DNA of 64,000 bases from Aeromonas lusitana (GCF_002812985.1 NZ_PGCP01000004.1:226960-290959), one strand, 5' to 3'. Positions 26,265 to 39,182 are shown, counted from the stretch's first letter. The notes: generated from the letters alone by a model not told the origin. Program-made: numbers and translations.

Positions 26265-26843
26265 TTAGCGGTTGGCTGAGCGGCTCCCGTTCCACAGCAG
26301 CTCGCCGCTTTTCAGATCCATCAGGCTCATGGCGAGTCGATAGTGACTCCCCTCCGAGACCAGATCCCCGTACAGCATGTAGTTGGCCCCGGTCTGGCGA
26401 CCCAGACGCACCAGGGACGCCGGGTTCATGCCCCCCTGCTGATACTCCAGCTGACCCGTGATGGCCGCGACCTGACCCGGGTCGGCGAAGCTGAAGCCGC
26501 CGTGCTGCTGGATGCGCTGGCTCATGGCCACCGCCATGGGCTGGGTGCTGAACGGCTCACCGGTGCCGTTACGCGGCGGGGTCAGCAGCAGCACAGGGTT
26601 GCTGCCCGCCAGCGCCTTCACTTCCGGGGCTTTGAGGAAGGTATCCGCCATCGCGAGCGCCAGGCCGGTCGGCGCCTCGGGTTTGGGGGCAGGCTTGACC
26701 ACCTCGGGCTCGGTCACCGGTTTCTCCGGCTGGACCACAGGCTGCTGTGGTTCTGACACCGGCGCCTGAGTGCCACCATAGGGATTGACCGCACAACCGC
26801 CCAGCACCAGGGCACCCAACACCAACAAGGAACGCAGCGTCAT
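26265..26843 (-). CDS. lpoB: LpoB-like penicillin-binding protein activator
   Basis: A 192-residue outer-membrane lipoprotein: signal and lipobox LVLGGCAVN (C17 lipidated), a Pro/Glu/Val-rich linker (about residues 25-60) and a globular domain with NPVLLLTPPRNGTGEPF, GQLEYQQGGMNP, QTGANYMLYGDL and LWNGSRSANR, the LpoB pattern. LpoB stimulates the peptidoglycan synthase PBP1b through the periplasm. Start at 26843 with GGAGAGAAG upstream. Confidence 0.82.
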   Translation of the reverse strand: MTLRSLLVLGALVLGGCAVNPYGGTQAPVSEPQQPVVQPEKPVTEPEVVKPAPKPEAPTGLALAMADTFLKAPEVKALAGSNPVLLLTPPRNGTGEPFSTQPMAVAMSQRIQQHGGFSFADPGQVAAITGQLEYQQGGMNPASLVRLGRQTGANYMLYGDLVSEGSHYRLAMSLMDLKSGELLWNGSRSANR

Positions 26844-27102
26844 CTTCTCTCTCCACCAAAGTCCGTAACCGGACAGCGCCAACAAGCTATATGACGGAGC
26901 CCGGCTCCGCGCCCCTCCATGCTAGAGAAAAACCAGCCCAAGAGCGAGGCACCTTGCCCGCCAAGCGACAGGGATTGGCCCAATCAAACTGTCATCTCCA
27001 CAGGCAGCACAGTGAGAGACGGCCGACAACCACCCGTTCTCCACCTTGACCATCTGCCGTTGCCGGGTGATGCTGCTCACTCTTCATTTGGAGCTAATCA
27101 CC

Positions 27103-27519
27103 ATGCAACTGACCCCACCCCAGGCCCCACAGAGCGATGATCTGGATGCTCTGCGCGCCGGCCTCTCCGGCTACAACCTGGCCATGGCGGGCTCCCATCA
27201 GAGAGAACAGATCGCCAGCTTTATCAAAGACGAAGAGGGCAAGGTACTGGGGGGCATCCTCGCCGACATCAAGTGGGGCTGGCTGCACGTGGATTGGCTC
27301 TGGATCGACGAGCGCATTCGCAAGGATGACTGGGGCGCCCGCCTGCTTGGCGCCATGGAGCAATATGCCCAGAGCCAAGGCATCACCAATTTCCACCTCG
27401 AAACCACCAGCTTCCAGGCCCTGCCCTTCTATCAGAAACAGGGCTATTCCGTCTTTGGCGAACTGCCCGATATGCCGCCTGGGCATGTCAGTTACTTTCT
27501 CAAAAAGCAGGATCACTGA
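27103..27519 (+). CDS. GNAT family N-acetyltransferase
   Basis: A 138-residue GNAT with LGGILADIKWGWLHVDWLWID, the acetyl-CoA loop RKDDWGARLLGAME and FQALPFYQKQGYSVFGEL. The loop lacks the usual Q/RxxGxG/A spelling, as in several small GNATs that modify antibiotics or peptides. ggag lies nine bases before the ATG. It is the last GC-rich gene before the AT-rich cassette. Confidence 0.82.
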   Translation: MQLTPPQAPQSDDLDALRAGLSGYNLAMAGSHQREQIASFIKDEEGKVLGGILADIKWGWLHVDWLWIDERIRKDDWGARLLGAMEQYAQSQGITNFHLETTSFQALPFYQKQGYSVFGELPDMPPGHVSYFLKKQDH

Positions 27520-27708
27520 TTGGAGATTCAGCCACCTGTCAAAGGGTGGATACCCCAGCACATACATCCCATCATTTCGCATCGGCGATGTAGAAAGTGC
27601 ACCACCTCACATTAAAAGGCTCAAATGCTTCAGCATGCGATTGGTTGAAGCTACACTGCCAAAAGATAATTTTGAATATATATATATAATTATTATCTCG
27701 GGGTGTTT

Positions 27709-29064
27709 ATGAAAATAAGTAAGTCCCTATCTTCATTATTTTTGTTTCTTCAAGAAAAAGAGAGAAATGGGATACCTTTCTCCCTAGAAGGGGTTCTCTC
27801 AGCGACCGGATGGAAAGAAACAACATTCAGAACTTATTGGATAAAAGGACAGCTAGCAGACTTCATTAGCGAAACTCCTGATGGTTTATATGATGCATCT
27901 AACTGCCAGAGCATATCAGAAGTAGAGTTTTCAAAATTACTCTCCCAATCTAAAAATAGGAGAGGATTAGGTCACAACTGCAGATCAAAATTAGCCAAAG
28001 CATTACTGGCAAAATCTAAAGACAACATGTTCCTTGCCTTGGAGTTATACAACAGGCCATCCTTAGAGAACAAGATGGATGCTTTCTCAATGTGTTTTTG
28101 CACTGCATGGGAACAATTTTTGAAAGCAATATTAATAGAGAGAGATGGTGAAAAGTCTATTTTCAGAGCCAAAGCCAAAGGTTTCAAAGAAACCATATCT
28201 CTACGGGAGTGCTTAGAAAGATATTACCCTGCCAACTCTAAAATAAGAAAAAACATAGAACAAGTCGCTTATTTTAGAGATCAGGCCGTTCATCTACTGA
28301 TGCCTGAGATACAAGGAATTATCTCCAGGGTGTTTCAATCCGGCGTCCTTAACTACACATCGCAGTTCGAAAGCTTCACTGAGGTTTCATTTATAAACAA
28401 TAGCCACACCGGCATGATTTCTTTAGTCGGTGAGTTTAAATCACCACCCATATCTATAATGAAATCAACTCATGGTGAGATAGCCAATGACATACTAGAA
28501 TTAGCAACATCAATTGAACATGAAGTAAATCTAAGCAATGATATTGAGTTTGCTATCCCACTTAATGTAAAGCTAATATTTGCTACCGACGATGCTCAAG
28601 GAAATACTATTGCGCTAACCAGAGCTGAGGATGGCATTGAAGCCCTTAGACAAGCACTAATAATAGAAAAGCCAACCGATAGAGAAAAGACCCATCCGTT
28701 CTTACAGAAGGATGCGATCAATGAAATAAATTCTCGTCTACAAGGTAGATATGATGAAGAAATTCTCAAAAAGCATTTGTCACATGACAAGAAAACTGGG
28801 ATCCCACTAATAAATAAAAATTGTTTCGATGCTATTGCATACAAGAATTCATGGAAATCATGGAAATCATGGAAATCATGGAAATCATGGAAATCATGGA
28901 AATCATGTAATAATAAGTTCCATTACAAGAATGCAAACCCAGAACTACACTATTACTCCATTGAGCTAGTTGAAGAGCTTATCAAAAAGATAATGGAACA
29001 CTGTGATTATTTAAAAAATGCCAAGAGGAGTTACAACCTAGCAAGAAAACAAAAGAACCAATAA
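27709..29064 (+). CDS. DUF3644-like protein with HEPN-type R-x4-H motif
   Basis: A 451-residue protein in AT-rich DNA unlike its neighbours. Residues 92-200 look like the DUF3644 family: LLAKSKDNMFLALELYNRPS, then FCTAWEQFLKAILIERDG. Near the end of this helical region is R190-D-Q-A-V-H195, which fits the R-x4-6-H signature of HEPN ribonucleases, with the usual polar residue after R. Residues 20-50 resemble a small helix-turn-helix (SATGWKETTFRTYWIKG). Near residue 381 six SWK repeats occur. ATG at 27709 follows GGGG. The next gene starts 28 bases after the stop, so they probably form an operon. An RNase toxin or defence effector is possible but unproven. Confidence 0.7.
   Translation: MKISKSLSSLFLFLQEKERNGIPFSLEGVLSATGWKETTFRTYWIKGQLADFISETPDGLYDASNCQSISEVEFSKLLSQSKNRRGLGHNCRSKLAKALLAKSKDNMFLALELYNRPSLENKMDAFSMCFCTAWEQFLKAILIERDGEKSIFRAKAKGFKETISLRECLERYYPANSKIRKNIEQVAYFRDQAVHLLMPEIQGIISRVFQSGVLNYTSQFESFTEVSFINNSHTGMISLVGEFKSPPISIMKSTHGEIANDILELATSIEHEVNLSNDIEFAIPLNVKLIFATDDAQGNTIALTRAEDGIEALRQALIIEKPTDREKTHPFLQKDAINEINSRLQGRYDEEILKKHLSHDKKTGIPLINKNCFDAIAYKNSWKSWKSWKSWKSWKSWKSCNNKFHYKNANPELHYYSIELVEELIKKIMEHCDYLKNAKRSYNLARKQKNQ
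28849..28907 (+). repeat. 9-bp tandem repeat encoding (SWK)6
   Basis: Six perfect copies of tcatggaaa followed by a partial seventh (tcatg). Being nine bases, unit gain or loss changes the protein by Ser-Trp-Lys without a frameshift. Confidence 0.97.
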
Positions 29065-29092
29065 TTCTTATGATTTATAGGAGTATTTTATT

Positions 29093-30043
29093 TTGTCTTT
29101 AGATATTGCATACAGCACGGATGTTAATGATTATATTGACCCCGACAGAGCTTATGAATTTTACTGGTCTGGGTTAATTAAAGACAAGAGGAACTTTCTA
29201 TGCCCAGGCTCTGACTGTATGGCACAAGTGACTTGCGCCAACCTAGATGAAGATGTTCAGGACATGAAAGTTTCTCCTCATTTTCGAGTTTATGGCTCAC
29301 ATAGTTCTACTTGTGAAATTTTTAATAAGATCCCATTAAAATTGCATTACAATGAAGCCTCATATATTAAAAAAGAAAAGCAGTCCATAGATGAGTCAGT
29401 TGTCGATTTATTTCTTCTGGAACGACCCGCATCTTATTACGACGAGCCAAGCAACACTCCTTCAAATAAATTAAAAACCCATGAATTTAAAGCAAAAAAT
29501 CATTCTAACAATACCACCACCCAAGAAAATGGTAGTATAGGCACAATTTATTCTGTCAGAGCTATTGTCGGTCGTTATATTCGTTATAAAAAAGACAAGT
29601 CCATAATTTATAGACGAGTGAATATACAAGGAAAAGATGTTAATTATCGAAGTGTATTCAAATGCATTTGGGAGCAAGACTTAGAGTCCCTTCCTGAACA
29701 CCCTGTAGTTTACTACGGCTGGGCATATATAAATAGATTGAAATCCAACCATGGATATCAAATAAAATTCAAAAAGCCGTTTAAGAAAGGAGAAGAAGAA
29801 CTTCTATCTACAATAATGATCAGCGATCGACTAATAGATAGTTACAAGGTGAAAAAGCTTGTAATCACACGCTTGGAAAAAATAATAAAAAACGAGAAAC
29901 CACTGGCATTTATTTTTATTTTTGGGCGCCCATATGAAAGCATATCTAAAACGGGGGTGAAATATGCTAATTTCTCTATCACCAACCTCGATATGATCGA
30001 CATCAACTATGACTGTCCATTACCAAAAGAATATAACAAGTAA
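29093..30043 (+). CDS. Unknown protein with Cys/His cluster, partner of DUF3644-like gene
   Basis: A 316-residue protein, AT-rich codons, TTG start at 29093 with taggag nine bases upstream. The N-terminal part has C37-x4-C42-x5-C48 and then H63, H70 and C74 (SPHFRVYGSHSSTC), a plausible zinc site reminiscent of the N-terminal fold in CoiA-like competence and nuclease proteins. The middle is low-complexity and polar; the C-terminal 150 residues are Lys/Arg-rich and look nucleic-acid-binding. No family is recognised with confidence. The 28-base spacing after the DUF3644-like gene and shared composition suggest a two-gene module. Confidence 0.65.
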   Translation: MSLDIAYSTDVNDYIDPDRAYEFYWSGLIKDKRNFLCPGSDCMAQVTCANLDEDVQDMKVSPHFRVYGSHSSTCEIFNKIPLKLHYNEASYIKKEKQSIDESVVDLFLLERPASYYDEPSNTPSNKLKTHEFKAKNHSNNTTTQENGSIGTIYSVRAIVGRYIRYKKDKSIIYRRVNIQGKDVNYRSVFKCIWEQDLESLPEHPVVYYGWAYINRLKSNHGYQIKFKKPFKKGEEELLSTIMISDRLIDSYKVKKLVITRLEKIIKNEKPLAFIFIFGRPYESISKTGVKYANFSITNLDMIDINYDCPLPKEYNK

Positions 30044-30508
30044 CATCAATGCCATTAGTGGAGATATACCTAGAATGCAATGAGCGAAGTGAGTTTCGCT
30101 TCTATCTTCACAATAGAGGAACAACACCCTCCGCTCATTGCACCCTACGAAGCCCTCCTAAGGTTATGGTGGCACGGCATTGGTTCCCCCTCTTATTCGC
30201 TGAGGCGAGCACGTTTGTCCAGGCCGCGAGACAGGATGTCGAGCGAGCAGCGCCGGGCCATGGATGGCCCGTCGGCGCGGGCCGTTGGACAAGCGGGTGA
30301 GCCGAAGGAACCCGACGTAGTCGGGCGAATAAGCGGGGGAGAAGACCTTTGGTGCGATTTCGGAAAAGAGCGGGTCTTTCCAAAGCCACTCGCCCCAGCC
30401 CGAAGGGCGGGCGAAACTCCTTCAAGGCCGGCGGCCTCGCGTCCTGCACGGCAACGCCGTGCCCTCTCGCCACAGGCGCGGAGTTTGGCCGAACTCCCTC
30501 CCCTCTCC
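30044..30508. other. Interval at right edge of AT-rich cassette
   Basis: An 11-bp perfect inverted repeat (tgcaatgagcg 30076-30086 / cgctcattgca 30132-30142) marks the abrupt change from AT-rich to GC-rich DNA. From about 30200 to 30500 the DNA is GC-rich with open frames in several phases but no ribosome site or recognised family; it may be a decayed or repeated segment. Confidence 0.5.
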
Positions 30509-31759
30509 CTATCGACCCAAGAAGGATTCCCAGTCCTTAAACACCGGCTGCAACCCCGCCTGCCTGACGGCTGCGGCCACTTCCCCCAGGGATCTGTCAT
30601 CGTGGATGGCGAACTGCTCCAGCTCCTCCTTGCCGCCGTCGGCGTAACCGCCGGGCTGGGTGCGCGACTCCGCCGACATCTGGGTGATGCCAAGGCGCAG
30701 GGCGCCGTTGCGAAACGCCGGGGATTCGCGGGTGGAGAGGGACAAGTCCAGGGTCGGCGAGAACAGGCGCCAGGCGCAGATAAGCTGCACCAGCTGGCGA
30801 TCCGACATCGTTATCTCGGGCTCCAGCCCCCCGGTGCAGGGGCGCAGGCGCGGGAAGGAGAGAGAATAGCGGCTCTGCCAGTGGTGGCGCTCCATCCAGG
30901 CCAGGTGTTCGGCCACAAAATAGCTGTCGCTGCGCCAGTCCGCCGACAAACCGATGAGTGCCCCCAGCCCTATCTTGTCCACCCCGGCGCGGCCGAGCCG
31001 GTCCGGGGTGGCGAGACGCCACGCTATGTCCTGCTTGTTGCCGCGCAGGTGATGGCGGGCGTAGGCGGGGGCGTGATAAGTCTCCTGATAGACCATAACG
31101 GCATCTAATCCCAAGGTTTTCAGCTCGGCATATTCGGCCTGTGAGAGCGGCTGCACCTCCATCCCCACGGTACTGAAGTGGCGGCGGATGATGGGCATCA
31201 TCTCGCGAAAATAGGCCATGCCCACCTTGGTCTCATGCTCGCCGGTCACCAGCAGCACGCTGTCGAAGCCGCGCGCCTTGATGGCGAGGCACTCGCGCTC
31301 TATCTCCTCTACATTCAGTGTCTTGCGTTTGAGGCGGTTGCTCATGGAGAAGCCGCAGTAGCTGCAGTCGTTGGCACAGAGGTTCGACAGATAGAGCGGC
31401 ACATAGAAGCCGACCGTGTTGCCAAAGCGCTGGCGGGTGAGACTTTCTGCCAGCTGGGCTAGCTGGGGCAGATAAGCTTCTGCCGCCGGGGAGATCAGCG
31501 ACATAAAATCCTGCAGATTGCGCCGTGATTTGCCCAGCGCCAACTCCACATCCCGAGCCGTCTTGGCGCGGATCTGCATGCCAACGTCATCCCAGTCGAG
31601 CTCCTGCCAGCGATCGATAAAGCTCGCCTCTTTTGTCTCAACCGCGGCCCTCACCCCCAGCCCCTCTCCCAAAGGGAGAGGGGGGCGGATCCCCTCCATC
31701 TCGGGAAGAGGGGTGAGAGAGGCCATGGCCAACAAGTCCTGGCCCGTGCCCTGGCTCAT
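30509..31759 (-). CDS. thiH: 2-iminoacetate synthase ThiH with inserted N-terminal segment
   Basis: A 416-residue radical SAM enzyme that cleaves tyrosine to dehydroglycine for the thiazole ring of thiamine. The cluster motif is [10 protein letters not shown] (CxxxCxxC). The body matches E. coli ThiH from [13 protein letters not shown] onward. Before it stand about 46 residues absent from E. coli, of which about 24 ([18 protein letters not shown]) come from a palindromic repeat inserted in frame. The ATG overlaps the thiG stop, so this is the genuine start. Last gene of the thi operon. Confidence 0.93.
   Translation of the reverse strand: MSQGTGQDLLAMASLTPLPEMEGIRPPLPLGEGLGVRAAVETKEASFIDRWQELDWDDVGMQIRAKTARDVELALGKSRRNLQDFMSLISPAAEAYLPQLAQLAESLTRQRFGNTVGFYVPLYLSNLCANDCSYCGFSMSNRLKRKTLNVEEIERECLAIKARGFDSVLLVTGEHETKVGMAYFREMMPIIRRHFSTVGMEVQPLSQAEYAELKTLGLDAVMVYQETYHAPAYARHHLRGNKQDIAWRLATPDRLGRAGVDKIGLGALIGLSADWRSDSYFVAEHLAWMERHHWQSRYSLSFPRLRPCTGGLEPEITMSDRQLVQLICAWRLFSPTLDLSLSTRESPAFRNGALRLGITQMSAESRTQPGGYADGGKEELEQFAIHDDRSLGEVAAAVRQAGLQPVFKDWESFLGR
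31648..31719. repeat. Palindromic repeat inserted in frame in thiH
   Basis: Inner arms cccctctccc / gggagagggg (31661-31670, 31674-31683) and outer arms ctcacccc / ggggtgag (31650-31657, 31710-31717). The element is about 72 bases, a multiple of three, and keeps thiH open. Related C/T-rich palindromes occur at 42493-42545 and more weakly at 12750-12780 and 58962-58993. Confidence 0.8.
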
Positions 31760-32523
31760 AGGGCCTCCAGAAAATCGGTGAGGGGGCTGGAGGCGTTGGC
31801 CTGGAAGCCGCGAATCCCGAGCCCCGCCATATAGGCGCTGCGGCCCGCCTCGCAGGCCAATGCGAAGGCCCGGCCCATGGCGACAGGGTCACCGCTCACG
31901 GCAATGGCGGTGTTGACCAGTACCGCATCGGCGCCGAGTTCGAACGCCGCCGCCGCATGGCTGGGTGCCCCGATCCCTGCATCCACCACCACGGGCACAT
32001 TGGCCTGCTCGACGATGATGGAGAGAAACTCCCGGGTCACCAGCCCCTGATTGGAGCCGATGGGGGCGCCGAGCGGCATCACGGCGGCGCAGCCCACCTC
32101 TTCGAGCCGCTTGCAGAGCACAGGATCGGCACCGCAGTAGGGCAGCACCACAAAGCCCTCTCGCACCAACTGCTCGGCCGCTTTCAGCGTCTCTATGGGA
32201 TCGGGCAGCAAATATTTGGGGTCTGGGTGGATTTCCAGCTTCAACCAGTTCGTCCCCAGCGCCTCGCGGGCCAGATGAGCGGCAAACACCGCCTCGGCGG
32301 CGGTCTTGGCCCCCGAGGTGTTGGGCAACAGCTTGACCCCGAGTTGCAGCAGAGGGCTCAGGATATCGTCGTGGCGCTTGCCGGGCTCCAGGCGCTTGAT
32401 GGCCATGGTGACCAGCTGGGAGCCGCTCGCCTCTATGGCGGCAGCCATCAATTCCGGGCGGGCGAACTTGCCGGTGCCGGTAAAGAGGCGGGATGAGAAG
32501 GTGTGATCGGCAATGCGTAGCAT
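31756..32523 (-). CDS. thiG: Thiazole synthase ThiG
   Basis: A 255-residue TIM-barrel enzyme that forms thiazole phosphate from deoxyxylulose-5-phosphate, ThiS-thiocarboxylate and dehydroglycine. The Schiff-base lysine is in [10 protein letters not shown]; phosphate binding is by [14 protein letters not shown] and [14 protein letters not shown] at 32523 begins one base after the thiS stop. It works with ThiH, encoded next with a four-base overlap. Confidence 0.96.
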   Translation of the reverse strand: MLRIADHTFSSRLFTGTGKFARPELMAAAIEASGSQLVTMAIKRLEPGKRHDDILSPLLQLGVKLLPNTSGAKTAAEAVFAAHLAREALGTNWLKLEIHPDPKYLLPDPIETLKAAEQLVREGFVVLPYCGADPVLCKRLEEVGCAAVMPLGAPIGSNQGLVTREFLSIIVEQANVPVVVDAGIGAPSHAAAAFELGADAVLVNTAIAVSGDPVAMGRAFALACEAGRSAYMAGLGIRGFQANASSPLTDFLEAL

Positions 32524-32524
32524 C

Positions 32525-32731
32525 TTAGCCTCCGGCGATGGCAGTAAAGAGATGAAGTTCATCCCCCTCAACGAGGGGAGTCTCGGGCCAGCGGCTGCGG
32601 GGCAGCACGGCGCCGTTGAGGGCCACCGCCACCCCCTGGGGAGCGACCGCTTGCGCCGCCAGCAGGGCGGCCACGCTGGCGCCCTCTTCCGTTGTCAGGG
32701 CCAGCGCCTTGTCGTTCAGTCGAATATTCAT
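32525..32731 (-). CDS. thiS: Sulfur carrier protein ThiS
   Basis: A 68-residue ubiquitin-fold sulfur carrier ([20 protein letters not shown]) that ends in Gly-Gly, the tail that ThiF adenylates and that becomes the thiocarboxylate. The ATG at 32731 overlaps the thiF stop in ATGA. Standard length and position. Confidence 0.96.
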   Translation of the reverse strand: MNIRLNDKALALTTEEGASVAALLAAQAVAPQGVAVALNGAVLPRSRWPETPLVEGDELHLFTAIAGG

Positions 32732-33505
32732 GGGCAATCCTTGTTGGCGCTGCCGTTGCCATTGCTACAAACAGGGCAGGCGGGATCCGCTGGCAGGCGC
32801 AGGCTCTGCCACTCGTGGGTCAGGGCATCGAAGCGGCGCAAGGTGCCCGCCACCGGGCTCTCACGGCCGAGCAGCAGCTTGATGGCCTCCAGCGCCTGCA
32901 AGGAACCCATCACGCCGACCAAGGGGCCAGTGACGCCGCTGCTCTGGCAGCTCTCTCTTATCTCGGTATCCGCCGGGTAGAGGCAGGCGTAGCAGGCGTG
33001 CTCGGGGGCACTTCGCACCATCAGTTGACCCTGCCAGCCGACAGCGGCGGCTGAGATCCAGGGCTTACCCTGCCTCACGCAGGCGGCGTTGATGGCGTGG
33101 CGGGTAGGGAGGTTGTCGCAGCAGTCGACAACCAGATCCACCTCGGCTACAAACTCCGGCAAGCTTGCCTCATCGAGCCGCTGGTTGATGGCGATCAGCT
33201 CCACCAGCGGGTTGTGTTGGCTCAGGCGCTCGCGGGCCAGCTCGGCCTTGGAGCGGCGCAGATCCTCCCCGGTGTAGAGAAACTGGCGCGGCAGATTGCT
33301 GGAATCCACCACGTCGCCATCGGCGAGCCAGAGCGTCCCCACCCCGGCCCCGGCGAGATAGAGTGCGAGCGGTGAACCGAGGCCGCCGAGGCCGACAATG
33401 AGCACCGACTTCTCTTTGAGCCGTGCCTGCCCCGCCTCGCCAATTTCGGCCAGCATCAGCTGGCGGCCGTATCTCAGGTACTCTTCGTCACTCAGCGACG
33501 CCTCG

Positions 33506-33516
<11 letters not shown>
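32728..33516 (-). CDS. thiF: ThiS adenylyltransferase ThiF
   Basis: A 262-residue E1-like enzyme that activates the ThiS C-terminus. The nucleotide loop is [23 protein letters not shown]; zinc cysteines are in CYACLYP and the C-terminal CPVCSN; C-containing [13 protein letters not shown] is the crossover loop. ATG at 33516 lies within the last codons of thiDE, an 11-base overlap, so the whole operon is tightly coupled. Confidence 0.96.
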
Positions 33517-37107
<3,591 letters not shown>

Positions 37108-37327
37108 TTATGGGTGTTTGCTTGTCTGGAGTTCGAGGAGAAGATGAACCTGCGAGCGGATGTGCGTCGAGAGGGAGTGGTGCCAGTCTGCTAGCCCCTC
37201 CTGCCTTGCACAGACCCTCCCTGATGGGTGGTTCGGCGAGGCAGACTCCCTCTCGTGCGCTGGCTTGCCGGGACTGACCCTGTAGCAAGCAGGAAGCGGA
37301 TGCTCCCGAGCGCGGCAACTCGCAAGT

Positions 37328-37430
37328 TACCCTTGTTTCCCTTCGCAGGTTCTAGCCTGATCAGGTTCCACGGATCCCGAATTAACGGTCTCAGCTTAGC
37401 GTCGTTCGACGGTCAGCACTCCGACAAGAT
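37328..37430 (-). ncRNA. TPP riboswitch (THI element)
   Basis: On the minus strand the conserved THI-box pieces occur in order: GTCGGAGTGC, GCTGAGACC, GATCCGTGGAACCTGATCAG and GCGAAGGGAAACAAGGG. This aptamer binds thiamine pyrophosphate and shuts off expression. A leader of about 250 bases to thiC would hold the expression platform, which I could not resolve. Confidence 0.95.
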
Positions 37431-37442
37431 GGCGCCAGTATA

Positions 37443-37718
37443 AGTGGGGAATTTGAAAGTACAAGGCATTAACACAGCCGACCAGTAGCGAAGCCCGACC
37501 AGGGTGGTGCACCGACGGGCGAAGGAGCGGGTTGAATAGGCCAACCTCCTCTCATCCCTGCGAACGAGGCGGCTGACTCGCGGCCGGAATCGGTAACGCA
37601 CTCAGGACACGGTCGGACAAGCCAACAAAAGGCAGCTAAACTCGCTAAAAAATAGATATTTAACAAACAAAAACCGGGCAAAAGCCCGGTTTTACACCAC
37701 GTTTTCACTACCACTGGA
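37443..37718. other. Intergenic interval, only a terminator seen
   Basis: Between the thi riboswitch and the toxin gene there is no supported ORF. It should contain the promoter of the thi operon (near 37440-37500 on the minus strand) and ends in the toxin terminator. Confidence 0.6.
37670..37693 (-). terminator. Terminator of the aerolysin gene
   Basis: aaaaccgggc-aaaa-gcccggtttt, a 10-bp stem whose minus-strand exit is T-rich, 25 bases after the toxin stop codon. Confidence 0.9.
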
Positions 37719-39182
37719 TCACTTGCCGACGACGGGTTCTACCTTGAACTCGACATTGCCAAACCCGGCCTGAGCCAGTTCATCCGTGTCCAGGGCAACG
37801 CCGGTGAGCGCTACCGCATCACTGTTCGCCCTGCGCAGCGCCATGACCTTCTGTGCTTTTGGCTGACCGATCTCTATGTCGCCTGCGAACTGGCTCTCGG
37901 CATAGAAATCACCGGAGACGGTGGAGCGAATCGGCCGCAATACTTGCCCAAGCAAGGATTGCATGTTCGCCAAGCCATGCTGGCTGATGGTCCAGTTCCA
38001 GTCCCACCACTTAACTTCACCCGGGATGTAACGCTTGCTCCACTGGTAGTTGATGCTGCTGGCATTGTCACGGAAAGGACCGATAGCGAAGGTATGGGCC
38101 TTGGTCGGACGATCCCCTGGATGGGTATGCCAGGCATTGCCACCCCAGCGCAGGAAGCCGTTCAGGGTCAGGTCATAGTTAATATCCGCTTTGAATTCAT
38201 ACGGATAAGAGACGTTGGCCTTATACAATGCAACCCGGACCGGTACACTGGAATGGGGCGGCACAGTAGGGCGAGCTTCTATCGATACCGTTTCGGTTGC
38301 TGAACCCCCTTCTTGACGAGCCCAGGTCTGGCTGGACGATATTTCCACCGAGTATTCGGTGCTGGATACCTGAGGGATCTGGAAGGTTTTCTTGATCCCC
38401 ACCTTCTCACTCAAGCCATAGGTATCGGTCTTGGACCAGTTGGTCGCCTTGTCGTACTTGAGAGTCACCACCACCTGCTGGGGCAGGTCGGTATAGTTGG
38501 TCGCCGTGGCTGTGATGGTCTTGACCAGCTGCTTGCCGCTTTCAGTCACCAAGCCGTGGCTGAATGAACCCGGATCCAGGGTGTAGGAGAAGTTGCTCAC
38601 CTTGATGGAGGTCTTCTCGCCACAGCGATAACCACTGCAGCCCCCCCCATTATTTCCCTGGATGAGCCAGCCATCACTGACGCGAGTGATGTCCATATCT
38701 TCACCCACATATTGGCTATGATCGCCACCGACCCAGGCATAACCCAAATTATGGGCAAGATAGCTGACCGGCCTGATGAAATAATCATTGTCATGGACCA
38801 TACGCCATTGCACATCGATCTCATCACCAGCCGGAATATTCCATGCAGATAAAACAGGTATTTCTCCCGTTATCGGTTTCTTGGGATAACACCAGGTATC
38901 GCTCGCGCTACCTTGCTTTATTTCACCACTATAACCTGAGCCCATGATGACCCAGTTATCAGCCAGGCCGGTGATCTGCCATTGCCCCATCTTGCTGACT
39001 ATATCGCTGCGGATACTCATGGCCTCATTACGCGTCAGGGCGCGATAATCATCACCACAGCGCTGGCTACCAAGGCTGAAGTACTTCAGCTGATCAGGGT
39101 AGATAGGCTCTGCCCCATAGGCCTGGCTCATCAGCAACGTCGAGATGGCCAACGCCAATCCGGTTATTTTAAGTTTATCCAT
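37719..39182 (-). CDS. aerA: Aerolysin-family pore-forming toxin precursor
   Basis: A 487-residue precursor. The signal peptide is residues 1-23; the mature protein begins AEPIYPDQL. Mature C19 and C75 match the aerolysin domain 1 disulphide, and GGCSGYRCGEK matches the second pair. LAHNLGYAWVGGDHSQYVGEDMD, TNWSKTDTYGLSEKV and KWWDWNWTI, the receptor/oligomerisation landmarks, are kept. The pore-forming strand region (IKKTFQIPQVSSTEYSVEIS) and the C-terminal activation region (KAQKVMALRRANSD) differ much from A. hydrophila aerolysin as I remember it. Proaerolysin is secreted by type II secretion and activated by proteolysis. Leader and hairpin features lie just upstream. Confidence 0.92.
   Translation of the reverse strand: MDKLKITGLALAISTLLMSQAYGAEPIYPDQLKYFSLGSQRCGDDYRALTRNEAMSIRSDIVSKMGQWQITGLADNWVIMGSGYSGEIKQGSASDTWCYPKKPITGEIPVLSAWNIPAGDEIDVQWRMVHDNDYFIRPVSYLAHNLGYAWVGGDHSQYVGEDMDITRVSDGWLIQGNNGGGCSGYRCGEKTSIKVSNFSYTLDPGSFSHGLVTESGKQLVKTITATATNYTDLPQQVVVTLKYDKATNWSKTDTYGLSEKVGIKKTFQIPQVSSTEYSVEISSSQTWARQEGGSATETVSIEARPTVPPHSSVPVRVALYKANVSYPYEFKADINYDLTLNGFLRWGGNAWHTHPGDRPTKAHTFAIGPFRDNASSINYQWSKRYIPGEVKWWDWNWTISQHGLANMQSLLGQVLRPIRSTVSGDFYAESQFAGDIEIGQPKAQKVMALRRANSDAVALTGVALDTDELAQAGFGNVEFKVEPVVGK

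Noticed and set aside
27677..27690. TA-dinucleotide run before the DUF3644-like gene as a variable promoter spacer
   Set aside because: The run (tatatatata) is too short and no flanking -35 and -10 elements at suitable distance could be set with confidence.
28849..28907. Tandem repeat as a phase-variation switch
   Set aside because: The unit is nine bases, so copy-number change cannot shift the frame; only length variation is possible.
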